A program made the translations under genes and the position numbers. A DNA stretch of 64,000 bases. Origin: Sipunculus nudus. Lineage: Eukaryota; Annelida; Sipuncula; Golfingiida; Sipunculidae. Each line of letters starts with the position of its first letter. Position 1 is the stretch's first letter. The notes below the pieces were generated by a model. It was not told the origin of the DNA. It saw nothing but the letters and a program-made list of their open reading frames with translations, and searched no databases. The stretch lies in the NCBI GenBank assembly GCA_026874595.1, contig CM049313.1, positions 15,375,508 to 15,439,507 of the forward strand. Direction: 5' to 3'. Shown piece by piece: positions 10,986 to 22,685 of this stretch.

Positions 10986-11302
10986 GCCCAAAAAATAAAA
11001 AAAAGGTATGGATCTCAGGCTTTTTCTTCAGAAATCAGTGCGGAAGGGCGAAATTTGTTTTTTTAACTTTTTTTTATAATTTTCGATGAATATGTCATAT
11101 GATCAGGGAAAAGCATGAAAAATAACAGATTTTTTTTTTTGGCTAAAAAGAGAAAAGCACTACATAGCAAAGGAAATCTTATCAAAATTTTATTATTTTA
11201 ACTACTTGAAAGATGAAAAATCAAAATAAAAAATTTGGAAGCGGGGGATTAAAATTGACGCGGGCGGTGCCTAAAAACCATACCTTTTATTTGTATTTGG
11301 CC
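10986..11302 (-). mobile_element. TAA-target MITE, copy 2 (317 bp)
   Basis: Opposite orientation to the 6.3-kb copy. AAGGTATGGATCTCAGGC at the left pairs with a degenerate TGCCTAAAAACCATACCTTT at the right, the outer ends are GCCC...GGCC, and TAA lies immediately outside both (10983-10985, 11303-11305). The interior has 'atcagggaaaagcatga', 'aaaagcactaca' and 'cttgaaagatgaaa', shared closely with the copy at 21189-21490. Confidence 0.82.
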
Positions 11303-11838
11303 TAATTCAGTAAGATGCACAGTGAAGTTATATTTTCAAATCGGATGTCGGGCCGTCCGCCCGCAAAACAGTGCAGGGGAGGAAAGCTATAAAGCTGTGA
11401 TTAATACGGCACCGTGATAATGTCCAATATCTCAAATCCAGTCCAGTAAACGTCAAATTAATGTGTCTTTCCGGGTTACCATGGTTCCTGTCATCATGGT
11501 TAGAGATCGATATTATTTTGAATTTGGAAGCTTCTGCTAGAGTTCTCTACAGGGTCATAAATAAAGTTTTTGAAAGCAGGACTTTGTCACGGGGGAAAGA
11601 CGGTAATAACCGAGGTGTCCTGAGTTTACTAGACTTGATTCATCACCAAGACGCCACCAAATATCCGGGGACTGGTTCCCGCGCTTTCTCTGGATCGAAG
11701 ACTCGTGGGAATTCAGCCATCAATCTGTGTATTCATAAAAGCCAGTCTCTTTTAAATCCTTTAAGTATATATCCTATATTAAGTTCACTAGCAACTAAAA
11801 GATACAAGATGCTATTCAAGTGACAGTATATATATATA
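11303..11838. other. no gene seen
   Basis: Contains a 120-codon plus frame (11461-11823) with no recognisable domain and no clear splice or promoter context. I regard it as chance. Confidence 0.5.
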
Positions 11839-12007
11839 TAGTGAAACCTCATTGTGTCGAATACCCCGCCTATGTCGAAGTTACGGACTCGATATTCTGG
11901 ACAACTCAATTTAATTTATTACCAAATAAAACCCGCTTGTGTTGTACCTCCGACGTGTCGAAGTTTTCTGAGGGTCCCTCCGATTTCGACACAACCAGGT
12001 TTCACTG
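11839..12007. mobile_element. pogo/Tc1-type MITE next to a TA array (~169 bp)
   Basis: The left end GTGAAACCTCATTGTGTCGA and the reverse complement of the right end, CAGTGAAACCTGGTTGTGTC, are inverted repeats of about 20-25 bp. The right end abuts TA; the left has lost its first two bases against a TATA run. There is no coding capacity. TA targets and CAGTG-type ends fit the Tc1/mariner/pogo supergroup. The 85-codon frame 11820-12077 simply reads through it. Confidence 0.75.

Positions 12008-12068
<61 letters not shown>
12008..12068. repeat. (TA)n microsatellite
   Basis: About 30 TA units with one AAA interruption, directly adjoining the MITE at 11839-12007. Confidence 0.95.
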
Positions 12069-12071
<3 letters not shown>

Positions 12072-14052
12072 GTTTAATTTTATTAATTGGCAGATAAACT
12101 AGATAAAATGTTTATTAATAAGAACCTGCGTGTACACATACCTTTAGATGTCAGCTTAAGGAAAGGATAATATCACCAATTGCTTTGTTAATATTTTTAA
12201 AAATAATTAAACCCGATGAATGCTTTGCAATATTTTGTGATGCTTTCGAAATCTCCTTCAGAAAAGAAGCGATGCACATTATAGTAAATGGAAATGAAAT
12301 TTCTCTGCACGGAGACGATTAATCGATACCATTCTCGCAAAAACTGTTCTCTTGCCATCCACAAAAACGTTTTTAGACCAATGATTATCTTAGAAACCTA
12401 TTTACAAGGAGCCGTATTATCTCAACACCTTTCTTTTTATCTGTTTCACGAGCGAGAATTAATTCCATGCTTTCTACGTGTCTTCCGAATTTTCCGTGTA
12501 TCCAGTTTGTTCATACGCCGCACAGTGGCGCGTCAATTAACACCCCTGCTGCCATACATGCACATGGATGCCTTTCGGTCATGGGAAACTGTAAGTTGGA
12601 CACAAAGGTGTGAGCTCAAAGCATTCTGGGAGAAATTACATCTGAATACATCAATTGTGAAACATAGCCAGCGTTACATATATGTTAAGAAAATGCCTGT
12701 GTAATGGACGTATAATTTTGATTAGGTTAATCCTAGAAGGTTTTTCTCTAGGGTCGGTTAAAAGTACCTAAGTCAATCAACAAAAAGCTAATTCTGTCAT
12801 TTAGCTCCGGTTCTGTCTATATGTCAAATATGATAAGTTTCTGTAGTGCGTGCACTGGTTTTTACATTTATTTCTATCACTTAGCAATATAGGAGCCTTG
12901 CGTCGGGAGATAACAGACTTCTTTGCTTTAACAGCTTGCCACTGCTGCTATCATGTTTGTCTTGTACTCGATTATGAATCTAAAACACCATTTAATGTCA
13001 CGAACTCGCGGTCACACATTTGATAAAAGTTGCTTTTTACATATATAACAGGTTTGCCATGACAAATCTCAATTGTAATGACGGAGGTTGACCTAAAAAA
13101 GTGGATAAAATCAAGATATTCCATTAAATTATTATCCCCTAGTCATTAAATCCGGAAGACTGACCTTGGCACAGTCTTCTTAGTGTAGCGGATGACCATG
13201 GAGGGGCGCCACTGTGCGGAGAATTTGGGAGGAAAGACCCCGCAGACGCGGCAAACATGTAGAGCACGATGATTCATTGACGTCACTTTACGAGGCATGA
13301 AAAGCGCTCACTTTAGGTAATGGGGATCAAGTGATAAGTGAAATGCGTAAAACGTTTCCCGGGATAACGTCAGATTTGTTTTTGCGCGAAAAGGGTCAAT
13401 AAATTGTCTGACTGCCGGAGGTGCTTCATTTAGACTTTTATCGCTTGACCTTGCCGCCATTATTGCAGTAGAATTTACTTAACGCATGTTACAAATCAAC
13501 TGATTTGGAGCGCCCGACGGATAAGTGATGAGTTTAAACATGGCGTAGGCGTCTGGTTGCTCCTGGTTCGTAATTTACCCCACGTTCCTTCTCCCAAATA
13601 AGCGATCAGCGACTTAGTAAGACTCACTCTTGGGACATTACTTGTCCGTAAAATGTGTTAACATAAATACGAAACTAACGACCCAACTACAGTGAGAGAA
13701 ATAGGTCTAAGATGTGGGAGTTGCAATTGCATGATGACGCCATGAAATGATATCGATGACTCACTGATTTAGTTTGTTCCACATGGGATGCTCATTGAAA
13801 ACTGGCAATATTTTCATAAAGTTGCAAATCAACTGAACAAAAGTATGTAAATAACTCAAATGAAAACAGAACTACACTTTCAAACTATTTCAGTGATTCA
13901 ATGATTTCCAATTAGATTTGTGAAAACGATCTATCTCATCCCTATGGAAGACGGTCAGGGTTACTTATCACATGCTCAAACAACAACTGTTGATTGGTTA
14001 TTTCTTGTCGAGATACGCAATATTGGAATCACCGTATCGCGATATATCAATA
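12069..14052. other. no gene seen; one GC-moderate, motif-rich patch
   Basis: The 138-codon plus frame at 12288-12704 has no recognisable domain. The part at about 13180-13570 is less AT-rich, free of repeats, and contains a consensus CRE (TGACGTCA, about 13278) and GATAA sites. It could be a regulatory block, but that is only a suspicion. Confidence 0.45.
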
Positions 14053-14662
14053 CAGTGGAACCTCTCCTAGTGGGCACCTCTATAATGTGGGCACCTCTAT
14101 AAAGTGGGCACTTTTGGGCAGTCCCGTTTTTTCTTCTCTTTAATATGTTTAGCTAATGAGGGCACCTCTGTATTCTGTAAAGTGGGCAGTTTTCAAGAGC
14201 TAATGTGGGCAATTCACGGATTTTCAAGGCTGAACTATCTCTTTACAGCTACTTTGTAAGCCTTCCTTATGGTGCTTTTAAAGTTCTTAAGATGATATTC
14301 ATTCTTTATTATTTATTAATTATTAATTATAATTAATATTCATAAATTTTAATAATAACAATCAAAACAAATGAATCAAATTTAGAGGTGTGCAAGTGAA
14401 CATTGCATAATAATGATTATAATCTACTTGACTCAAGACTTAGCCTGGGATGCATGCATACTAAGATTAATCTGCCTGCACCGGCTCTAGTCAGAGATCA
14501 TCCTCAGACTAAATTGCCCTGTGCTAATTAATTAATATTTGTTTGTTTGGCTACCAAGAGTGGAAGGAAGCCCTTCTCATTAACCCAATTAATACTCTGT
14601 GATGAGGTGACACCGCTAAATGCCCATCTGGCCCATCACTTGTAGTCAGGTACATGCCCACT

Positions 14663-14864
14663 CAGAGGCGGATCCAGGATTTAGGAAAAGAGGGGGGGGG
14701 GTCCAACCAAGAAGGACAAATGAAAACCCTAAAAAAAGTCCTCAGGTCTGAAGAGGGGGGTCCAGGCAGCAAAATATTGTCTGAAGCCCTTAAAAAACGT
14801 TGTTTCTGATGAAAAAGGGAGGGGGGGGGGGGGTCCGGACCCCCCCCCCCCGGATCCGCTTCTG
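14663..14864 (+). mobile_element. GGATCC-end MITE, copy 1 (202 bp, nested)
   Basis: The left terminus CAGAGGCGGATCCAGGATTT and the right terminus GGATCCGCTTCTG are inverted (15-bp core CAGARGCGGATCCAG). The 5-bp repeat CCACT lies on both sides (14658-14662, 14865-14869). The interior is rich in G-runs and contains 'gtccaacca', 'aaaaccct', 'ggtct.gaag' and 'gtctgaa.ccctta' as in the two other copies. CAGRG ends suggest hAT, though a 5-bp duplication is short for that superfamily. The minus frame 14662-14868 is this element. Confidence 0.85.
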
Positions 14865-15318
14865 CCACTAGACCAGGGCAGTGTTTATTTAAAAGTTGTT
14901 ATATAACGATTCATACTGGTGAAATGGTGTTCAACCTGGACTTTCTAAAAGCAAATGCAAAGCTACAACATGCACTTTGCTCCAAAAAATCTAAAAGACT
15001 TTTCCACCGAGATATAAGAATTGTGACAATTTAACACATTCATTCAAAGTGCATCACACACTTCAAATGTTTTATGGACTTCCTGTGACTGGATTAATGT
15101 TTTTGTTTTACTTACTTGTCAACTTGATAAAGAACGTTTTCTTAAGATGTTAGTATTTAGATTAGTGACTGTCACTGCTTTTTTACTTGTGTATTTTTTA
15201 TCAGAAAATTACTAAATTTCAAAGAATATATTATTAAGAATTTTTACTTCCAATGGTTATGCTAAAAAACACATGCTGCTTTGCCATTTTGTGCTTATGA
15301 AATATTAAAAAAAATAAA

Positions 15319-15358
15319 TTTATATATATATATATATAAATATATATAAATATATATG
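15319..15358. repeat. (TA)n with AAA interruptions
   Basis: Short TATATA array inside the 1.64-kb element. Confidence 0.85.
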
Positions 15359-15690
15359 AGTTCAGCTATCCAATAGACCATCTGCTAAAGAGGTTCATTT
15401 TATTGTGCGTATATTTTGTTTATACTTTTATGTGACAAAATACATATTTTCTAACAAATGTCTTGATAATTAAAAATAAATCGTCACTGAAAAACAAATC
15501 ATTAAATAAAGAGAGGTGATACATGAAATAAGTTAATATAGTAATCTCAAAACATGAGTAATTATAGCAATATATCATACTAGGGGGCAGCTCATTATGT
15601 GCTGGCCATTACCTCCATATAGTGGGCACCTCTATAAAGTGGGCACTTTGGTCTAGTCCCAAGGGTTCCCACATTATAGAGGTTCGACTG

Positions 15691-16482
15691 TATATCGATA
15701 ATATCGCGCAGCCCTATTAAGTACAGGGTGCTGTCTGGGACCTGCCGAGGGTTCCTTTATGGGGCCAGGGTTTCATCTTGAACCTCTATTGAACTTGCAC
15801 AGGAACCTTTACAGGTGTTTCACAGCGGGGAACCCTAAAGTTTTTTTTATTTTGTGAAACCCTTGTATAAAGTTCCTTATGGAAGCTTCAAGAACTCCGG
15901 CCACCATAATTCAATTATGTCAGCGACCGCACTTCCAATATAGAGTGAACCTTTGTAATACAATCACTGGTGGTTTATCCGTATTGATGCACTGGTGGTT
16001 TTTCAAGGTTTTAAGCTTACATGGTATATTCAACTTGCTCTCAATAGGTGGGTGGTCTAATGAGACAGGTGGTCTTTCAGACATATTTTATTACATGTGC
16101 ACTTTCCTTTTGCAGCTGATAGCTCTTCCTTAGCATGACTAAACGGGTTATCGGCATGATACCAATCAGTGACTGAAACAAACAATACACATAGAATGAT
16201 CTTAATTAGTGAAACATCACAAGAAAATTATCCCAAAACCGGTGTTCCAATATCACTAACGGTAAAACCTGCAAAACAGAGAGGAATGGTATTCGGTATG
16301 ATACCGGGATTTTATCCAATTTTACTCTGATTTTTCGTTTGGTATTATTTTTTTTTTTTATTTTCAGGATTGAGGGGGTGGGGGTATGGGAAGTTGGACG
16401 AACCAGAAACGCAAAGGGAGTTGTGACATTCAGCTTGTGCGACCAACCACCTTATGTGTCATAGTTTTTCTGTTTGTCCACA
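15691..16482. other. no gene seen
   Basis: Unique-looking; a tandem 'cactggtggttt' pair lies near 15964-15999 and an inverted 'cgg.atgatacc' pair spans about 16150-16310. Neither is diagnostic. Confidence 0.5.
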
Positions 16483-16677
16483 CATGGACGGATCCAGGAT
16501 TTAGGGAAAGGAGGGGTCCAACCAAGGGGGACTAAAGACAAAAACCTCATAAGAGGTCCGGAAAAGGGAGGGGGGGTTCAGGTCGCAAATGTTGGTCTGA
16601 AACCATTAAAACAGGTTGCAGTGGCTGAATAAGAGGGGGTCTGGCCCCCCTGGACCCTCCCTCTGGATCCGCTTCTG
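16483..16677 (+). mobile_element. GGATCC-end MITE, copy 2 (195 bp)
   Basis: Same orientation and layout as 14663-14864: CATGGACGGATCCAGGATTT at the left, TGGATCCGCTTCTG at the right. Flanks CCACA (16478-16482) and CCAAA (16678-16682) match at four of five bases, consistent with a 5-bp duplication. Confidence 0.83.
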
Positions 16678-17718
16678 CCAAACAGGCGCATGAACCTTGT
16701 AAACTAACAGCTTATAGATAAGAGCTTTCGACAACAGGAATAACCTAACGCATTGGTATGTACAGATAGCGAGCCAAAAATCACATTTTCAAAATCACAA
16801 ATACTACAGAAAATATAGATGAATATCCGGCTTTAATCTGTCCTGGATGTTGTCCGGACTTGGTTGTGATCTGTATAACTATACACGGAATCAAGATATT
16901 TTTTCTTTCATTTGTCAATCTATAAATAGAACATTAAAAGTATTGTTCATTTACAACCCAGTAACAGTGTATGTGTTTTCCGGGTTAATATTTGTGTGAC
17001 AGCTGTTACACACAATATTTTTATGGGGGCGGAAGAATGTAGAAGTATATTTGAAAATGTAATACAGTTTTATGCTCATTGCTGATTGTACATATATATA
17101 TACACAGTCAGGAAAGAGCATATAATATATATATATATAGTGTTTGTGTTTATATGTGAGTAGAGACGCGCGTGTGTGCGCGTGCTAACCCGTTTTTTTT
17201 TGTTTTACGTTTCATATAAACATTCGTTCTTTTAAGAAACACTTTTTTGAATTTTCGGCTTCTCGGTTTTTTTTCATTCCACCTGATCAGGTTATATCAC
17301 ACAGCAGATCGACTTCTCTTACCAACAAAGTGGGTTTAGTGCACTACGCAGCATACCAGGGCATAAGTCATACTCACAAGATCTTAGTTACTTAGCAAAC
17401 AAGCCGATAGCATTAGGTACTAAGTGGCGCTCCTAGCAAACAGGCGGTAAAAGCCTAAAAATCCGACACATGTTGTCCACATGTTATGCATTTGAAGTAT
17501 CGGCTTAACCGTATATACATATGTATCGACCCTGCCGCCTCTTGCGATTCACGTACCACGGATAAAAGCCTTGACCCGATAAAACCATCTGCCGACCGAC
17601 GCTAACGTGACAAGAGTGACAGCACATCGAAAAATCGAACCAAAACGAAAGATCACGATTTAAAACCTACAGCTAAGATTTTTTTACGAGAACTCGAGTC
17701 AGGCTTAGAGAGAGGGAG
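16678..17718. other. no gene seen; short TA arrays
   Basis: Two TA runs (about 17092-17104 and 17122-17140) are separated by 17 unrelated bases. No open frame of note. Confidence 0.55.
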
Positions 17719-17925
17719 ATATGTGTTTTGTAAGTAATATATGTGTCGATATATGTGTTTAGTAAGTACTATATGTATCGATATATGTGTTTGTAAGCAT
17801 TATATGTGGCAATATATGTGTTTTGTAAGTACTATTTGTATAGCGATATATACGTTTTGTAAGTACTATATATAGCGATATTTGCGTTTTGTAAGTACTA
17901 TAGGTGACGAAATATGTGGGTTTTA
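17719..17925 (+). repeat. minisatellite, ~36-bp unit, about 6 copies
   Basis: The unit is approximately TATATGTGTTTTGTAAGTAC followed by TATATGT(A/G)TCGA, repeated about six times with drift. The string 'gtaagta(c/a)tat' marks each copy. Noncoding tandem array. Confidence 0.85.
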
Positions 17926-20900
17926 TATAAATATAAACAAAATAAGAGTTCCATATAAGAAATTCTATATGGAAAAGTTTTTCTTTTTTTTTTCTTTGGT
18001 CCTGAATGAAAACAAATAATCATATATTGTACAGGACTTTTAAGATGGCTTTCATAAAACCATGAAACAAAACATGTTATACTTCAAGCTTATATCAACG
18101 GTTAAGTGGCGTCTCTTGAGAAAATCATTTAAAAGATTACTATTCATTTAAATTCATTCGTTTATTTTAAAAAAAAAGTAAAATAAAAGCATACTGAATT
18201 TATATCCAGTCTTTATTACAATATAAAAGCTAAACGTTGTAAATGGTAAAAAAATCATCATTTTTGATTACAATTTTAGAACGTTTCGTAATGCTTTAAC
18301 ATGTTCTGAAAAAAAATAAATGCTCATTACTTTTTATATTAATTAAAGCATTTAGGTTTATCGGAAGCTGAGATCTGACTCTACAAAATCACTTTGCATT
18401 TCACAATATTAATTACCCTGTTATGAAATGCTTTTATCAGATAAAACTCGTGAATTTGCTGAATTACAATAGGATAGGATTAACGAGTAAAGAACCATAT
18501 TAGGAGCGGTTTAAGAAAAGAGCAATTTATTTTAATTCTGATTTGTGAGTGTAAATGCATACGGATTTGGCACAATTAATAAATCGGTGTTGAAACTTGA
18601 AGCATGACATATTTTTTTCAGTACAAACTGGGTGTAATATTTCTGTATCTGCTATATTTTCTTGATTGCTCCAAAGCCCGAGTTTACAATAAGAAGATTA
18701 ATTTTTTTTTTTAATCTCAGAAACATCACTAAATCATTATTTTCGCCTCTTTGATTGGTTATGTTAGGATTATCAAATAGTTATTGTTGATGACAAGTGT
18801 TCGCGCATGACTTGGTACCACAAATCACGCCCCGGTAGAGGGTTATACATGCAACTTGGGGGAAATGGCCGGGTTTTCCTAATTATCTTTAGCATTGATT
18901 CGCTGGTTAACGTATTGTGTGCATCGCTGTGTAACGGATGAAATATACAGATCTACGAGTGCGCGGTAACATGGACTTGTTCTCTGCTATATTTATGGGC
19001 CAGGCGTGGGTGAACTTCCGTTTTCTCTGATTACAGTATCGATTACATCTTCAATTAATTACAGATATTCCATTCCACCAATCAGTGGTTGTCATCACAG
19101 TCACGTGATCAGTTAATTTAGTACCAGGGCTTCGGCTTTCATTCACGAAACCAACGAGCGTTTTGACAGGTGCAAAAATTGCATCAACGTAATATGATCA
19201 AATTCCTCAGTTGTGGCATTAGTGTTCGTGTAACAGCGATGATCATCTTAACAAGCCGTAAAACTCTGTATTCCAAGTTGTATTTGGCTGTCAAATAGGT
19301 TTAAAGGCCTAGCTGTGTTTAGTTTATTTATAAAAATACATTAGAGATAGACGATTTTCCTTCAGCCCGAGTGGAAAACTTACAAGCACATTGCTCAGAT
19401 GTGAGGGATTGTATACTGCAGATTCAGATAGTATTGTTATGAATTGGTAAATTTAAATGGAAGTAATAAAACAAACCTAAATTACACAGAATGATAGAAA
19501 CATTAAAATCAGTGTCAGAGAGCAAAATTCGTGGTTTTGTGTTAAACGCATATATCGTGATATTTTGATTTCGTGAAATGAGAAGGTGAAATTAGATATC
19601 GACTTATTGGGCCGACTAGACGGGAAATTTACACATCTAAAAAAAAGCGGGGTGTAATTTGCATGGGCCAACTTAATTGTTTTCTGTCACATTTACATAC
19701 AGCTATTGGCAGTATTCGGAAGAAGTTAGGCATGTTTTTTTAATGATTCACTTGTGGACACGCAACTGTATAGTCAGCAGTAATCGGACTAAGAGTTCTT
19801 GACATTCGCTTCCCGAGGTAATGCAAATGAGATAACATGGCCCTTCTTTTTTAAACCAATGAAAAGCCGTGATGGATACCGTGTTTATGAACATTGTAAC
19901 ATGTGCACATGTCAAAATTACCGCTTTGCGCGATAGAAATGTGATATTGTTCATAAATAATTCACCTGAAATGTTGGTGAAAGGTTGTATGGGGAAATGT
20001 CTCAGTTTAAAGTAGAAGTTTTGATACTCTTTGATGGTAAACGTTAATCACCGTTTCAGGGGCCATGTTTTTCACGATATTAAGAGGAATAATGGAATGG
20101 GCAACAGAATATTTATAAATTACGTACAGTATTAGTTAAATAATTGACAGAAAAGGTGATTCGTCACATTTATCAAATGTACCAATGGCATTCATAAAAA
20201 AAGTTGTATTTTCCATTTTCAAATACTCATTAGCCAATTGTAATAACTACAGATGAAGTCGACCACCTGCTGTCATCAAGATAATATCTGACCGTGTGAT
20301 TTCGGGGATTACTTTGACCAACGAAAACCACGAAAATAAAGTCCCAACTGATATTTCTGAATCTACAGTATAATCATTTGTGGGGGGTAGTTTGGGTGAG
20401 AGGGGGAGGATGGATTAAGTATGAGTCCTCAAAAGAAGGTAATTTACACTGGTTGTGTGATGGATGCTTTCAGGCCCCTGATGACAGTTTCCGATTTGTT
20501 GACTCAAGGCCGCAGTAACCGAGCCGTAAACACGGGAGGCTGCTCTCACACCTGCCATTAACACCTGCGCTGATGTGAGACGGGTTACACCTGTGGTCCC
20601 CGCATCACCGTCCTTCTCAGACCTCGGCACTTCTCCATCATTCACAGGTAAGTCATTTTATCATCTTTTATAATACTAGTATATACCCACCAATGTCCGA
20701 GCAGGTGATTGTTCTGTTAAACGGATACTTCAAGCTGATTTCTTAGTATCAGACACACGAATCGTAAATACAGTTGAAGGCCTACACGTGTACCGATCCG
20801 GTATACAATATATTGTCAGATATATACAGCATAGAAGTCAAACTTATTATGCATACTTGTACATATTGCATTGAATCACCATGCAATATGTTTTACGCTG

Positions 20901-21188
20901 TTACAGCTGACTGAGAATGAAAATATATATTATGTACATATTTTGTCTTCATATACTGGCATATACTTGTTCAACTGTGAAGGTGGTTAACTTTGATTTT
21001 TACAAGCTTGAAAATATAGATGATACGTGAGCAACTAAGCTGTAATAACAATATTACAGCTGCTTTTAAATTTGTTTGTACAGTATTTACTGTCAGATTA
21101 GTCCTGATTAAATTTAAAATATATAAAGGACAGCCAAATGCCTCTGATGGGGACACTGCTTATTGAATGGGAATAAAGACAACCCTAA
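17926..21188. other. no gene seen; AT-rich, with two motif-rich patches
   Basis: Mostly strongly AT-rich. The block at about 18780-19160 is more complex (CACGTGA, CCAATCA, AATTA sites) and free of repeats, so a regulatory role is conceivable. At 20645-20653 a perfect splice-donor-like string CAG/GTAAGT follows a GC-moderate segment (20440-20647), but the longest plus frame entering it has stops. A noncoding or 5'-UTR exon is possible, unproven. Confidence 0.4.
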
Positions 21189-21490
21189 GGGCAAAAAGAA
21201 GGGTATGGTTCTCAGCCATTTTATGTTTAGAAATCAGTGCGGGCGGGCGGGTTTTTTTATAATATTTTTTTGTATAATTTGATAAAAAATATCATATGAT
21301 CAGGGAAAAGCATGATAATAACAAATTTTCTTTTCTAAACAGGTAAAAGCACTACATTAAATAGGAAAACTTATCAAAATTGTATTATTCTATCTTCTTG
21401 AAAGATGAAAATCAAAATAAAATTTTTGATGCGGGGTTTAAAATTGACGCGTGCGGTGCCTGAGAAACTTACCTTTTATTTTTTGGGGCC
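21189..21490 (-). mobile_element. TAA-target MITE, copy 3 (302 bp)
   Basis: Ends GGGC...GGCC are flanked by TAA on both sides (21186-21188, 21491-21493). Inner inverted repeats are GGGTATGGTTCTCAGCC and GGTGCCTGAGAAACTTACCT. The interior is close to the copy at 10986-11302 (same orientation). Confidence 0.83.
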
Positions 21491-21513
21491 TAAGATTAAC
21501 ATGATATAATTAA

Positions 21514-21948
21514 AGGGGCATATTCACCTGCTTTATCTGTAGAATTTATGTGATTTCTGGCTGACTACATATTAATGCAATGTAGACAATTTGTGCTAAG
21601 AAAGGTTCTAACAATGCCTCTGTGATGGATGTATAATCTTGTTCATCTACAAGCTATTAGTAAAAATGAAATATTCGCCCATGTTGACAAACAGAAGCAA
21701 AACATATAAGTCAAGGTTGTTCGTTGCATATGTGAGGAATATGAAAGGCCACTATAGTTTCAAAACGCCCTTTTTCTGCAAAACTCTGGTTCGTCTGATT
21801 TGCCAACAAATGTTTTTGTTTAATGTGTTTTGATTATTTTGTGGGGACCCCCCTTTGTTATAAACACATGGGTGTAAACAAGACGAACAGCCTTTGCACC
21901 TTGGGATCGGCGTTTTCTGACCAATCTTTATGAAAGGTTCATGCTACT
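21514..21948 (+). mobile_element. TTAA-family TIR element, copy C (435 bp)
   Basis: TTAA (21510-21513) precedes AGGGGCATATTCACCTGC. The right end is eroded but abuts TTAA (21949-21952). The interior aligns with copy A ('gatttctggct', 'atctacaagc', 'tttgccaacaaatgtt') and copy D. It lies only 23 bp from the preceding MITE. The 64-codon frame 21639-21833 is inside it. Confidence 0.72.
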
Positions 21949-21976
21949 TTAATTAATAGTCTTTAATTAATAGTCG
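21949..21976 (+). repeat. 14-bp tandem duplication
   Basis: TTAATTAATAGTC occurs twice back to back just beyond the TTAA element. Confidence 0.8.
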
Positions 21977-22335
21977 TCGGATATCGGCATAGACCTCTTT
22001 ACGTTTTCTGGTTTTGATGATTTATACGCACTAGGCTAGAAATAAACTAGAAGGACAAATCTACCGTTAAGACATTAAGGATATATCGAGACGTTACCAT
22101 TTGACTTTCAGGCAATGGCATAACGCCAGAATAAATCGCTTGTGGATAGTGGAAGACTTTCGAATCCGATTCGCGATCTGGTATATATGGAATGTAAGCG
22201 CTCAGTGACTGTATGGTACCAACGGATAGATCATACGAGAATGATGACAGAAATATACATATGTTAAGATCTATTGTAAAATGGATACATATCCCGTTCC
22301 ATTATCATACATGTGTTCTGGTGTGTGTGTGGCTG

Positions 22336-22384
<49 letters not shown>

Positions 22385-22685
22385 GTTTCTTGCGCTATAA
22401 CATATATTACCTTTTTTCTTTGTGAAACAGGAAAACCTTTCTAATATCAAAAGCGGGTTTCCATGCGTGATTCACTTTGCGATATTGTAAACACATGCAT
22501 ATACTTGAAAAAAAAAATAAATCCCACAAATCTCCCACAAAATCAATTATTCTGCCGGGAGGCACACTGCTGTTCTTCCACTATCTGACAGTTTCGTCAC
22601 AGCTTTCTCGTCAACGCTCGATTCTACAGGGAGACAATGGTAGCATTGCTGGACCGTCACTGAATCAGCAAGGAATCTCTCTTAC
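21977..22685. other. no gene seen; contains a (GA)n array
   Basis: Unique-looking apart from the GA microsatellite at 22337-22380. The plus frame 22213-22425 reads through that array. Confidence 0.55.
22337..22380. repeat. (GA)n microsatellite
   Basis: About 22 GA units. Confidence 0.95.

Larger units (their letters stand above)
14053..15690. mobile_element. TA-flanked pogo/Tc1-type element (1.64 kb) with a nested insertion
   Basis: The left end CAGTGGAACCTCTCCTAGTG and the reverse complement of the right end CAGTCGAACCTCTATAATGT are inverted, and TA lies directly outside both (14051-14052, 15691-15692). The subterminal unit GTGGGCACCTCTATAA recurs twice at the left and once in reverse at the right. 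The interior is AT-rich with no transposase frame and contains the complete 202-bp element at 14663-14864, so this element is the older insertion. Non-autonomous or fully decayed. Confidence 0.8.

Noticed and set aside
12288-12704. 138-codon plus frame
   Set aside because: No recognisable domain or homologous copy; no supporting signals.
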